The notes under the pieces: model-generated
Databases searched by the model: none
What the model saw: the letters and a program-made list of their open reading frames with translations, nothing else
What the model was told of the DNA's origin: nothing
Source of the DNA: Alphaproteobacteria bacterium UBA4588
Lineage (GTDB): Bacteria > Pseudomonadota > Alphaproteobacteria > Rhodobacterales > Rhodobacteraceae
DNA: 64,000 nucleotides
Direction of reading: 5' to 3'
Assembly: GCA_905182195.1 (NCBI GenBank)
Contig: CAJJAW010000002.1
Location: forward strand, 124,001-188,000
Shown: one piece after another, positions 45,066 through 54,454 of the stretch
How positions within the stretch are numbered: the stretch's first letter is position 1
Layout of the letters: each line of letters begins with the position of its first letter
Translations under genes and position numbers: made by a program

Positions 45066-46100
45066 TTATTTGCGCCGCAACGTATCACCGTAAGAAATTT
45101 TAGGAGAGAGCTCGATCACGTTCTCCATAGGCTCCAATGATGGGTCGTTACGTGCCGCAATAATCTGCGCCGCCATCTGACCAATCTCGAACCGGCAGCT
45201 GTCCATTGTAGCCAGTTTCTGCGGCAAGCCATCGATCAGCTCAACTTTGTTAAAGCCAGCTAGTCCCATTTGCCTCGGAATCTCAACCCCTTGCTCACGT
45301 AGATGCAACAGACCGCCAGCACCAATCATATCATTGGAATAATAAATAAAATCTAACTCTGGGGACCGTGAAAGCATAGCAGCGGTCATTTCTCGCCCCT
45401 TCACCAATGCCGATCCACCAGTATAAAATTCCTGATCCATGATCTCGACACCCTGCTTAGCCAAGGCCTGTGTGAAGCCCTCAAACCGTTTTCTCGCCCG
45501 ATGATCCAATGGCATTTGCGTCCCCATGAACCCAATATTTTGGTAACCAGATTTCAAGATCGCTTCAGCCATTTTACGACCTGCGCGTCGGTGAGAAATA
45601 CCTACCATGGCATCAATTGGATCACCATCTATATCCATAATTTGCACCACGGGAATGCCGGAGTTAATTAGCATCGCCCGCGACGTTTCAGATTGCTCTA
45701 AGCCAGCGATAATAATGCCAGAGGGGCGCCACGACAGCATCTCATAGAGAACTTTCTCTTCGCGCTCAGGCAAATAGTTGGTGACCCCAACGACCGGTTG
45801 CAATTCTGTATTGTCCAACGCATCAGATATACCCGTCATAACTTCAGGAAATACCATATTAGACAGAGACGGAATAATCACGGCAACGAGATTGACTCGC
45901 TGCGACGCCAATGCACCTGCGATTTTATTGGGAACATAGCCCAAAACTTTTGTTGCATTCAAAACTTTGGCACGGGTGGCCGCAGACACATCCCCACGGT
46001 TGCGCAACACCCGGCTTACTGTCATCTCTGACACACCTGAGGCTTCAGAAACATCACGCAGTGTGAGTGGGCGTTTTTGTCGGGTCATTGCTCGATCCAT
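45066..46100 (-). CDS. LacI-family transcriptional regulator
   Basis: 344 aa (ATG 46088 is a possible shorter start). N-terminal HTH with the LacI signature TLRDVSEASGVSEMTVSRVL (about 13-32), hinge and periplasmic-binding-like domain (about 65-335). The form is close to GntR-type gluconate regulators of alphaproteobacteria. No sugar genes flank it, so its target is unknown; it lies six bases from the end of the broken GST gene, convergent. Confidence 0.88.
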   Translation of the reverse strand: MDRAMTRQKRPLTLRDVSEASGVSEMTVSRVLRNRGDVSAATRAKVLNATKVLGYVPNKIAGALASQRVNLVAVIIPSLSNMVFPEVMTGISDALDNTELQPVVGVTNYLPEREEKVLYEMLSWRPSGIIIAGLEQSETSRAMLINSGIPVVQIMDIDGDPIDAMVGISHRRAGRKMAEAILKSGYQNIGFMGTQMPLDHRARKRFEGFTQALAKQGVEIMDQEFYTGGSALVKGREMTAAMLSRSPELDFIYYSNDMIGAGGLLHLREQGVEIPRQMGLAGFNKVELIDGLPQKLATMDSCRFEIGQMAAQIIAARNDPSLEPMENVIELSPKISYGDTLRRK

Positions 46101-46237
46101 ATTTAGTTTAGTGTATGTTTACCCAAGCCAGTAAGAAATGTCCAAGCCTAGCATAACGCCTTCAGCAAAAATTGTACCCAACCACCTGATTCAAGGTCTG
46201 GCAATTTCTAAACTTTCTTGGCATTAGTTATTTGTGT

Positions 46238-46314
46238 GGCTCAGTGGCTCAACTGGATAGAGCAGCCCCCTCCTAAGGGGCAGGTTGGTGGTTCGAATCC
46301 ACCCTGGGTCACCA
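46238..46314 (+). tRNA. tRNA-Arg (anticodon CCT)
   Basis: 77 nt with encoded CCA. The anticodon loop is CTCCTAA inside the stem GCCCC/GGGGC, the D-arm contains GGCTCAACTGGATAGAGCA and the T-loop GGTTCGAATCC. The acceptor stem GGCTCAG pairs with CTGGGTC using two G-U. Reads the rare AGG codon. Lies between the LacI gene and the decayed dehydrogenase. Confidence 0.95.
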
Positions 46315-46447
46315 ATTTTAAACACCCAGTATTGCTGTGTGAGATTTAACTACCTCCAACACCCATGTTGGCACTCTGTCTTCATTGAGGCAACGACAAG
46401 ATAACAGTCGTCATTCCAGTATTTTTGGGCTGGCTCAGTCGTGGTCT

Positions 46448-48904
46448 TTAAACTTTAGCCCGCGCACCAGAAGGATCATAAATCGATCGTCAACGACGCT
46501 TCAGCCTGCGACCCGCGTTCCAGCCACATCAATCTCATAGGTGGAAGCGAGCAACGTCTAGTGCTACGTTCTCACCCGCAGCATGGCACATATCCCAAAC
46601 CAACAGCAGCGCCCAAATGGTGGCCATAATTACCCGACGACAGATATCCCACTATCTTGCCATCACGGATCACAGGTTCATTATGATATAAAAGTGGCTC
46701 AGGATCTGTGAGTTTAAACTGCACCATACGCGTATTTAGCCCAGTTTCTTTTTTACGCATTACAGCGTCCCGGCCAATAAAATTTAGGCTTTTCAGTTTT
46801 GACTGCAAAACCTAATCCAGCTTCCAAAACGTGGTCTTCGCAGGTGATGTCATGGCCGAAAGTGGCGGAACCCCTTTTCGATACGGCAGCTATCCATCAT
46901 ATGCATGCCACAGAGCTTCGCATTCAAGTTTTGGCCTGCCTCCCAAAGGGTTTCAAAGGTATGACCCGCCATATCGGCGCTCACATAGACTTCCCAGCCC
47001 AACTCGCCCACATAGGTAACCCGGTGCGCACGCGCCAAGCCCATACCCAGCTCAATCTCTTGCGCGGTGCCGAAAGGGTTGGTTGCGTTGCTGAAATCAT
47101 TGGGAGACACCATCTCAAGTAATTTGCGGGCATTGGGGCCCATGACGGCCAGAACAGCTTCCCCAGCGGTCACGTCGGTAATGACCACGTTAAATCGCAC
47201 CCTTATTGCGCATCATCCAGGTTTGATCTGCCAGTCTCGTCGCGGCGGGCGTCACCACCAAGTAGGCAGTTTCCGACATGCGGGTCACAGTCACATCTGC
47301 TTCGATACCAGCCCGATCGTTCAGAAATTGCGTATAAACAATCTTGCCTACAGGCACATCATATTGGCCCCCACCAATATAGTTCATGAAGGCGCAGGCA
47401 CCTGGCCCCTCGACCCTGATCTTACCAAAAGACGACATATCATAAAGCCCAAGGTTTTCGCGCACGGCCTTATGTTCGGCGGCCACATTGTCAAAGAAGT
47501 TTTGCCGCTTCCAGCTATACTCATAGCTCAGGCTTTGACCTACATTGGCAAACCAATTGGCGCGTTCCCAACCCGCCAATTCGCCAAATACTGCCCCGTT
47601 CTCTTTGAGGTGGGAATGAAATGGTGAGCGGCGCACCCCGCGGGCAGTTTTCTTTTGCAGATAGGGGAAGTGATCAGCGTAGAGAAGGCCCAGCGTTTCT
47701 TTGGAGCGCTCAAATAGGTAATGTTTATTGCCCTGAAATGGCTGCATGCGGCTGATATCGACATCGCCCAAATCAAAGGGTTTTTGACCGTCCTCCATCC
47801 ACTGAGCCAAGGCTTGCCCAGCGCCGCCTGCGGACTGAATACCCACTGAATTAAACCCAGCAGCCACCCAAACATTATCCATCTCTGGCGCAAGTCCAAG
47901 ATGATATGCATCATCAGGCGTAAAGCTTTCTGGCCCATTGAAAAACGTGTGAATGCCCGCTTCAGCAAGCATCGGCATCCGCTCAACGGCTGATTCCAAT
48001 ATCGGTTCAAAGTGATCAAAATCTTCCGGCAGTTGATCAAATTCAAAATCCTGGGGAATACCCTCCATAGCCCAAGGCTTTGAGACTGGCTCAAACGCGC
48101 CCAAAAGCATTTTGCCCGCATCTTCTTTGTAGTAGGCACATTCATCAGGCACCCGCAGCACAGGCATTTGGGTCAGCCCTGCTATAGCCTCTGTCACGAT
48201 GTAAAAATGCTCACAGGCATGCAAGGGCACATTCACACCCAACATACGGCCAACCTCATGCCCCCACATACCACCACAATTTATCACGTTTTCACAGTCA
48301 ATTGAGCCACTCTCACCTTTCTCATTTTCCCATTTCACGGCTGTAATGCGCGGCCGTTGCGCATAACGCCCATCGCTTTGGTCCGCTCGATTACCTGAGC
48401 ACCCATCTGGCGCGCGCCCTTGGCCAGCGCCAGCGCAATATTGGCCGGATCACCCTGCCCGTCCAGTGGCAACCAAACGCCACCAGTTACACCCTCAATA
48501 TTGAGGTGCTCATATTTCGCCTTCACTTCAGCTGGGCTAATCTCTTCAACATCTACCCCAAAGGCCCGTGCCATTGCGGCTTGCCGGTAGATCTCTTCCT
48601 TGCGTTCCTCTGTGAGGGCCACCGTAATTGAGCCACACCGCTTGAACCCTGTCGAAACTCCAGTTTCAGCTTCCAAATCGCCATAGAGCTCTTGGCTATA
48701 CTTCGCCAATTTTGTCATATTCGCCGTAGCGCGCAGTTGCGCAATAAGGCCCGCCGCATGCCAAGTGGTGCCCGAGGTCAGCTGTTTGCGCTCCAGCAAA
48801 ACAACATCTTTCCAGCCCAATTTGGCAAGATGATAGGCCACCGAACAGCCAATAACTCCACCACCAATGATAACTGCGCGTGCTTTAGTAGGAACGTGAG
48901 CCAT
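46448..48904 (-). pseudogene. Dimethylglycine/sarcosine dehydrogenase-type (FAD + GcvT) gene, heavily frameshifted
   Basis: From ATG 48904 (GGGAGGG upstream) the pieces give a DAO-type FAD domain (AVIIGGGVIGCSVAYHLAKL, the flavin-linking TSGTTWHAAG), then the FAO middle region and the GcvT aminomethyltransferase domain (VLAVMGPNARKLLE, GYLSSGNYGHHLG), ending SIYDPSGARAKV at 46448. At least seven frame changes are visible, at about 48348, 47200, 46875, 46790, 46590, 46550 and 46510. Total length (about 818 codons) equals the intact paralog at 50003-52450. Most shifts look like one extra base. Confidence 0.8.
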
Positions 48905-49027
48905 ATGGCCCTCCCATGTTATTAGAAAATTGGATGACACAAATATGGTCCATCATATATACACCTGCGCATATTTGTCTTTTTACAGGACCATCATCTC
49001 AGCCTCGGTCACGACATCATCATAGGG

Positions 49028-49907
49028 TCAGGTTCCAAAATGCTTTGACAGAGTGGCAATGTGGTCCGGCCCCACTTCGCAGCAGCCCCCGACAACCGAA
49101 TGCACCGCTCTCAGCCCAAGCTTTGGCAAAGGTCAGATATTCAGACCGGTCCCAAATCCTGTGCGAGCCGTCAACAGTTCCACCGTCGCCATCGATGGAA
49201 TTGAAGTCCGAATGGATACCAGTGAATCCGTTGGCATACGCGCCTAAGAGTAAAGCCATGCCCCGCCAATATCGGCAGCCCTTGCGAGACCGCCTCTGGC
49301 AGTGAGCAATTGATCAAACACTGCCTGCTGGGTTAAATTCTTTGAGCATCTGCAATTGCATCTAGCCAAAGGCTCACCCGACCGCAACTTTGTGCCATCA
49401 GTGTCGTCCACCGATAAAGACACCCACACCGGCTTTCCAGTGACGCCTGCACCCATCAACCCACCACGGGCTTGATCAATCGAGGACATGGTTTCGAGCA
49501 GGTGAAAATCAACATAATCCGCATGCACGCGTGCCATATCTCGCATAGACCTCTGCGGCCTGCTCCAGCCGGTGGGGATTTGTCCGGTTGATAGGAAAAC
49601 CCCTGCGGTCCCAAAGAGCCCGCAACTTGCCCGGATCCATGCGCATCACGCGCTGCCACAGCCATTTCACAGGCCAGACCGGGTCAAGGGCAGCAAATGC
49701 TCGCCCAAGCCCTTTGGTCTCCAACCGGTCAGGCAGAACTGCGTAGGTATTGGTGGTCGCAATCTCAGCGCCCGCAGCAAAATATTCGTCATGCACTTGG
49801 CGCACTACAGCAGGCATATCCAACAGAGCCTGCATCGACCAAAGGTCGGTTGCTTTGCCCGCACGCTTCACAAGTTCTTGGCCCATGCCACCGTCTAGGA
49901 TAATCAT
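49028..49907 (-). pseudogene. Betaine-homocysteine S-methyltransferase type gene, heavily frameshifted
   Basis: Start at 49907 (MIILDGGMGQELVKRAG) and end at 49028 (GGCCEVGPDHIATLSKHFGT), covering a full-size homocysteine S-methyltransferase with the zinc-binding GGCC. In between, the reading frame changes at least four times: pieces such as VAARDAHGSGQVAGSLGPQG and GAGVTGKPVWVSLSVDDTDG lie in different frames. Such enzymes in Roseobacters pass a methyl group from glycine betaine to homocysteine, giving dimethylglycine, the substrate of the neighbouring dehydrogenases. Confidence 0.78.
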
Positions 49908-50002
49908 AATTCGTTTCCACTTTTTTAACTTCTATTTCTGCTAAAACCCAAATTAATGGTGTGTACAAGAGGCGGCAAACTACAGGTTCACCGCATCCAA
50001 AT

Positions 50003-52450
50003 TTATCTCCGCAACCGATCGTTGCTTGGGTCCCAAAGCGGTTGATCCGCTTGCACCACAGCTTTGCAACGCGTGCCAAAAATCTCAACTTCAACTTGCG
50101 TGCCCGCCACGGTCAAATCTGAGCGCAGCATGGCTAGCGCGATAGATTTTCCGACCCGGTGGCCAAAATCTCCAGAGGTTGTTTCTCCAACAACTTCACC
50201 AGCGTGCCATATCGTTGACATATACGGTGCATCCCAAGCTCCAGCTTCCACAATTAACGTCACAAACATCTTCTTACAGCCTTGCTGCTTCTCATTCTGC
50301 AGGGCTGTTTTTCCTGGGAAATCTTGTGGCTTGTCAAGTTTCACAAAGCGGCTAAGGCCACCCTCAAACAGACTGTAGTCTGTGGAAAGATCGCCCTTCC
50401 AAGCCCGATAGCCTTTTTCGATCCGCAAACTGTTGAGCGCATACATGCCAAAAGGTTTAGCCCCTGCCGCTATCACTGAGTCATAAAGAGCGGGAATTTT
50501 ATCGTTTTCAGCATGAATCTCCCAACCTAATTCCCCCGCAAACGACACCCGAAGCAATGCACAGGCTTGACCCGCGACCTTGACTGCCTGATGGCTCAAC
50601 CATCCAAGGGTCAAATCGGCATCTGTGCCCATTGCAGTCAGAACATCACGCGCTTTTGGGCCAGTAACGACCAAGGTTGAAAATTCGGTTGTATGATCTG
50701 TAAGCACAAGCCCCTCTGGCAATCTGGCATTCAACACATCAAAATCATGCCATTGCGCGCTAGCGGCGGTGATCAGAGTAAAGTGATCTTCACCATGGCG
50801 CACCATAGACATCTCAGTCAAAATCCGCCCACGAGTGTCCGAAAAATAAGCGAGATTCATCCGCCCAACCTTGGGTAAACCCCCAGTGATAAGCCCGCGC
50901 AGATATTCTGCAGCCCCCGCACCTGTAAGATTGAAGCGGCTGAAGCCCGGCAAATCCAACACACCGCAATTGTCACGGACGTTCTCAGCCTCTTGCTTAA
51001 TCCGTCCGGCCCATGGACCTTCGCGTTCCCAACTACGCGTGGTCTCCAAAGTCGTGTCATCGCCCAGATGGGCAAACCAATTGGCCCGCTCCCAGCCATT
51101 ATAAGCCCCCATGACTCCACCTGCAGCAATCACCTTTTCATGCACAGGTGATAGTTTTTTGTCCCGCGCAGCGGGCCATTCGTGATGCGGGAAATGGATT
51201 GCGTATTCGTGGCCGTAGACCTCCATTGCTTTGCGGTCACAGTAATCTTGGTCAGTGTAGTCAGTGTAACGACGGGGATCGATGGCCCACATGTCCCACT
51301 CGGTTTCGCCTTCGGTAATCCATTCGGCCAACACCTTACCAGCGCCGCCGCCTTGAGTTATACCAAAGGTAAATACACACCCTTCATAAGCGTTTTTAAC
51401 ACCCGGCATCGGGCCCACCAAAGGCAGGCCATCCGGCGCATATGGAATTGGACCATTGATCACCCGGCCAACACCTTGCGTGCCCAAGATCGGTACCCGT
51501 GCCATGGCATCCTCAATATACCACTCCAACCGCTCCAAATCATCTGGATAGAGCTGGAAACTGAAATCTTCAGGCATTGGATCTTCTGGAGTGATCCAAT
51601 GGGCTTTGCAATTGCGCTCATAGGGGCCAAGGTTCAAGCCATTTTTATCTTGACGAAGATAATAAGACGAATCGACATCCCTTAGCAGAGGCACTTTACG
51701 GCCGTTACTTTCAGTCCATTCTCTGAGTTCAGGAATTTCTTCAGTCAGAAAGAATTGGTGACTCATCACTGTCATTGGTACAGTCCGGCCGCCATAGGGT
51801 TTGAACCACTCACCAACACGCTGCGCATAATATCCGGCGCAATTGACAACTTTTTCACAACGGATGTCACCTTTGTCAGTGTGGACAACCCATTCATCCC
51901 CAATTTGAGTGACACCCGTCGCCGGACAAAAACGCTGAATGCTGGCACCCAAATCCCGTGCACCCTTGGCAAGCGCTTGGGTCAGCTGTGCGGGATCAAT
52001 ATCGCCATCATCTGGATCCCAAAGCCCACCAGCAAGATCATGCGTTTCCATAAAGGGATAGGCGTCCTTCATATCAGACACCGACATCATTTCAATATCC
52101 AGACCCTGATACCGCCCCATCGTCCGGGCGCGTTCGAACTCAAGCATCCTATTTTTATCATGTGCCAGCCGGATCGACCCTGTCACATGGTAGTTCATTG
52201 GATAATCAACCTCATCAGCCAATCTGGCATACAAGCTTAACGAATAGCGCTGCATGTTCATAACCGCCCAGCTGGTGCTGAACGATGGACAATTACCCGC
52301 AGCATGCCAGGTAGATCCGGCCGTTAGCTCGTTCTTTTCAAGCAACACACAATCGCTCCAGCCCGCTTTGGCCAAATGATACAGTGTGGACACGCCAACA
52401 ACGCCACCCCCAATGATAACAACGCGCGCTGTGGTTGGAAAATCGTTCAT
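50003..52450 (-). CDS. FAD-dependent dimethylglycine/sarcosine dehydrogenase with GcvT domain
   Basis: 815 aa from ATG 52450, which has GGAG six bases upstream (ATG 52462 is less well placed). DAO FAD domain with VVIIGGGVVGVSTLYHLAKA and the covalent-flavin His motif TAGSTWHAAG, then FAO_M, GcvT_N (VVTGPKARDVLTAMG) and GcvT_C (GETTSGDFGHRVG). It demethylates dimethylglycine or sarcosine and passes the C1 unit to tetrahydrofolate. It is the only intact oxidoreductase left in this island. Its paralog and the BHMT gene next door are broken. Confidence 0.9.
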   Translation of the reverse strand: MNDFPTTARVVIIGGGVVGVSTLYHLAKAGWSDCVLLEKNELTAGSTWHAAGNCPSFSTSWAVMNMQRYSLSLYARLADEVDYPMNYHVTGSIRLAHDKNRMLEFERARTMGRYQGLDIEMMSVSDMKDAYPFMETHDLAGGLWDPDDGDIDPAQLTQALAKGARDLGASIQRFCPATGVTQIGDEWVVHTDKGDIRCEKVVNCAGYYAQRVGEWFKPYGGRTVPMTVMSHQFFLTEEIPELREWTESNGRKVPLLRDVDSSYYLRQDKNGLNLGPYERNCKAHWITPEDPMPEDFSFQLYPDDLERLEWYIEDAMARVPILGTQGVGRVINGPIPYAPDGLPLVGPMPGVKNAYEGCVFTFGITQGGGAGKVLAEWITEGETEWDMWAIDPRRYTDYTDQDYCDRKAMEVYGHEYAIHFPHHEWPAARDKKLSPVHEKVIAAGGVMGAYNGWERANWFAHLGDDTTLETTRSWEREGPWAGRIKQEAENVRDNCGVLDLPGFSRFNLTGAGAAEYLRGLITGGLPKVGRMNLAYFSDTRGRILTEMSMVRHGEDHFTLITAASAQWHDFDVLNARLPEGLVLTDHTTEFSTLVVTGPKARDVLTAMGTDADLTLGWLSHQAVKVAGQACALLRVSFAGELGWEIHAENDKIPALYDSVIAAGAKPFGMYALNSLRIEKGYRAWKGDLSTDYSLFEGGLSRFVKLDKPQDFPGKTALQNEKQQGCKKMFVTLIVEAGAWDAPYMSTIWHAGEVVGETTSGDFGHRVGKSIALAMLRSDLTVAGTQVEVEIFGTRCKAVVQADQPLWDPSNDRLRR

Positions 52451-52461
52451 CGTGGTCTCCA

Positions 52462-52713
52462 TCAGTTGATGATCAGACGGGTTGCAAGCCCACCGAATAG
52501 AATTGCAGTTAATTTGTTTAAAAAGCCAACGCAGGCCCAGAGAGCATTTGAAAAATAGCCAGATGTCGCCATCCCAATCCGAGGACCGTCAGGAATTCCA
52601 CTTGTAGAGATCAAAATAAAATCCGCTCCGGGCGTAATGTTCAAAATCAACCCAGCCAAGATGAACCCCACCAATAGCGCTGGCTCGAATCCGATGATCA
52701 CATCCAAAATCAT
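52462..52713 (-). pseudogene. LysE-family exporter with large internal in-frame deletion
   Basis: 83 codons where about 205 are expected. The N-terminus DVIIGFEPALLVGFILAGLI and NITPGADFILIST is normal LysE; after GPRIGMAT the sequence jumps to FLNKLTAILFGGLATRLIIN, the usual C-terminus. About 120 codons covering the central helices are missing while the frame is kept. It cannot be a working transporter. Sits between an intact LysE gene and the dehydrogenase, 11 bases from the start of the dehydrogenase. Confidence 0.75.
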
Positions 52714-52726
52714 ACAGCGTCCATCC

Positions 52727-53344
52727 TCATAATCCCGATTGCACAGAGGCAGCTCCAAGCAGCGCCCCATAAACTACAAAGCAAATCGCCAACCCGCGCC
52801 TAATCATCACATTAAACACCTTGGCCATAGCCAATTTCCCAAACGCCACGCCCAAAGCAGTGTACCCCGTGTAGGACAGGGCAGTCAGACACAGCGCCGT
52901 GGGCATGAGCACAACCATCTGACCCCAAACGGGCACGTCCGGCTGCACAAATAGGCTGAAGGCCGCCAAATATCCTGCCACAGACTTGGCATTGATCGTG
53001 GCAATGACCAAAGCCCGCCCATATATTGATCCCACGGCCGAGTTTAACTTGAGTGGGGTGGCCGCAGTCATCCAGCCGCGCACACCGAGAAAGATCAAGA
53101 ATAACGCGCCTCCAAACTTTGCCACCATAAAAGCCGTAGGGGAGGCCACAAGTAGCGCAGTAATACCATAGGCCGAGAGTAGCAAAAAGGCAGTCGCTTG
53201 GGTCAAAATTGCCAGTACCGCCCAAAGGCTCCGGCCTAGACCAAAGCTCATGCCGTTGCTCATACAATTGACTGCATTGGGCCCAGGCGTAACCACAAAA
53301 ACAGCCCAGAAGCTTGCAAATATTATCCAGCCCTGCATTGACAT
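52727..53344 (-). CDS. LysE/RhtB family amino acid exporter
   Basis: 205 aa from the ATG at 53344 inside a TGATG overlap with the XRE-cupin gene. Six transmembrane segments; N-terminal SFWAVFVVTPGPNAVNCMSN is the LysE signature, with NAKSVAGYLAAFSLFV in the second half. Exports amino acids or related small molecules from the cytosol. Co-translated with the regulator upstream. Confidence 0.88.
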   Translation of the reverse strand: MSMQGWIIFASFWAVFVVTPGPNAVNCMSNGMSFGLGRSLWAVLAILTQATAFLLLSAYGITALLVASPTAFMVAKFGGALFLIFLGVRGWMTAATPLKLNSAVGSIYGRALVIATINAKSVAGYLAAFSLFVQPDVPVWGQMVVLMPTALCLTALSYTGYTALGVAFGKLAMAKVFNVMIRRGLAICFVVYGALLGAASVQSGL

Positions 53345-53913
53345 CAATACACCGGCGGGGCGATCACCCAAATCACCTTACAGGGTTCATTTGTTAGGTT
53401 TTCCCAGCGAAAAAGCTCGCCCTTGATGCGAAAGCTATCGCCGGGAAACAAAGTAAACTCTACATCCCCAATCCACAACTTCAGTTGACCAGACAAAATA
53501 TAGCCAACCTCTTGCGTCGGACGCGATACAGATGAAAACAGCTTTGCGCCCGGCTCAAACGTCGAATACAGCATCTCAAAATCATCAGTAAGATCCGGAG
53601 ACAGTAACTCTTCTACCAGCCCCGCCTCACGACTTCCGATGGGGCGCCGACTGTCTTTACGCACCACAAAACCCACCTCATTTATCGGCGCGGATCCAGT
53701 GCCGAACAGCGATGACACGGAAATGTCTAAGGCTTTAGACAGATCTCGCAGATCATTAATACCAGGTTCTGACTTGTCGCGCTCAACTTGGCTCAACCAG
53801 CCGATGGATCGGCCTAGGATATCCGACAAATCTACAAGCGTCAGACCCCGCGCCTTGCGCAGGGCGCGGATATCGGCGCCAAGGGTGGCTGTGTCTGATC
53901 TCGCTTGATACAT
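53344..53913 (-). CDS. XRE-family regulator with C-terminal cupin
   Basis: 189 aa. Helix-turn-helix at about 10-65 (LTLVDLSDILGRSIGWLSQV), cupin domain at about 110-185 (GYILSGQLKLWIGDVEFTLF). The cupin is thought to sense a small-molecule ligand. In Rhodobacteraceae such regulators often stand next to GcvT-type dehydrogenases and transporters. Its stop overlaps the exporter start, and the dehydrogenase follows on the same strand, so it probably controls this island. Confidence 0.88.
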   Translation of the reverse strand: MYQARSDTATLGADIRALRKARGLTLVDLSDILGRSIGWLSQVERDKSEPGINDLRDLSKALDISVSSLFGTGSAPINEVGFVVRKDSRRPIGSREAGLVEELLSPDLTDDFEMLYSTFEPGAKLFSSVSRPTQEVGYILSGQLKLWIGDVEFTLFPGDSFRIKGELFRWENLTNEPCKVIWVIAPPVY

Positions 53914-53987
53914 AGTGTAAAATTATCCTTCGTTTTTTCACGATTGCACGATTCGGTGAAAAAAAACAAGGAAATTTCATACCATTT

Positions 53988-54443
53988 CTAACGCGAAAAC
54001 ACCAAAGCAAGAATTTTGACCAAGGCGTCTGCATCGGTCTGGGTAAATGCATCTGGTTGATCGCTGTCGATATCCAGCACTGCCAGCAACGCGCCAGCTT
54101 TGTTCCACACAGGTAACACAACCTCAGAAAGGGTTGAACTGGCACATGAAATATGACCCACAAAGGCACCAACATCTGGCACTAATTGGGTTTTACCCAG
54201 TCGCGCCGCAGCACCACAAACTCCATGCGAAAAAGGAATTTTTAAACACCCATGCCCGCCTTGATAGGGCCCGATCTTAAGCATCTGCGGCGACACCACC
54301 CGATAAAAACCCGTCCAGTCAAATCGGTCATCACTGTGATGTAGCTCGCAAGCAACTGTAGCCATTAGCGCTATCACGTCATCCTCACCCTCAGTCAGAC
54401 TTGCGATGGTTTTGGCCAGATGGGTGTAATCAACTCGGGTCAT
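53988..54443 (-). CDS. msrC: GAF-domain free methionine-(R)-sulfoxide reductase
   Basis: 151 aa, single GAF domain. The three catalytic/resolving cysteines of fRMsr are present: GCLKIPF, HGVCGAAA and GHISCASS, followed by SEVVLPV. These enzymes reduce free Met-R-sulfoxide in the cytosol using thioredoxin. Placed 11 bases from the end of the thiolase gene on the same strand. Confidence 0.88.
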   Translation of the reverse strand: MTRVDYTHLAKTIASLTEGEDDVIALMATVACELHHSDDRFDWTGFYRVVSPQMLKIGPYQGGHGCLKIPFSHGVCGAAARLGKTQLVPDVGAFVGHISCASSTLSEVVLPVWNKAGALLAVLDIDSDQPDAFTQTDADALVKILALVFSR

Positions 54444-54454
54444 TGTTCAGCCCC

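Noticed and set aside
51755-52240. 161-codon open frame on + inside the intact dehydrogenase gene
   Set aside because: Antisense shadow of the FAD domain; no start signal.
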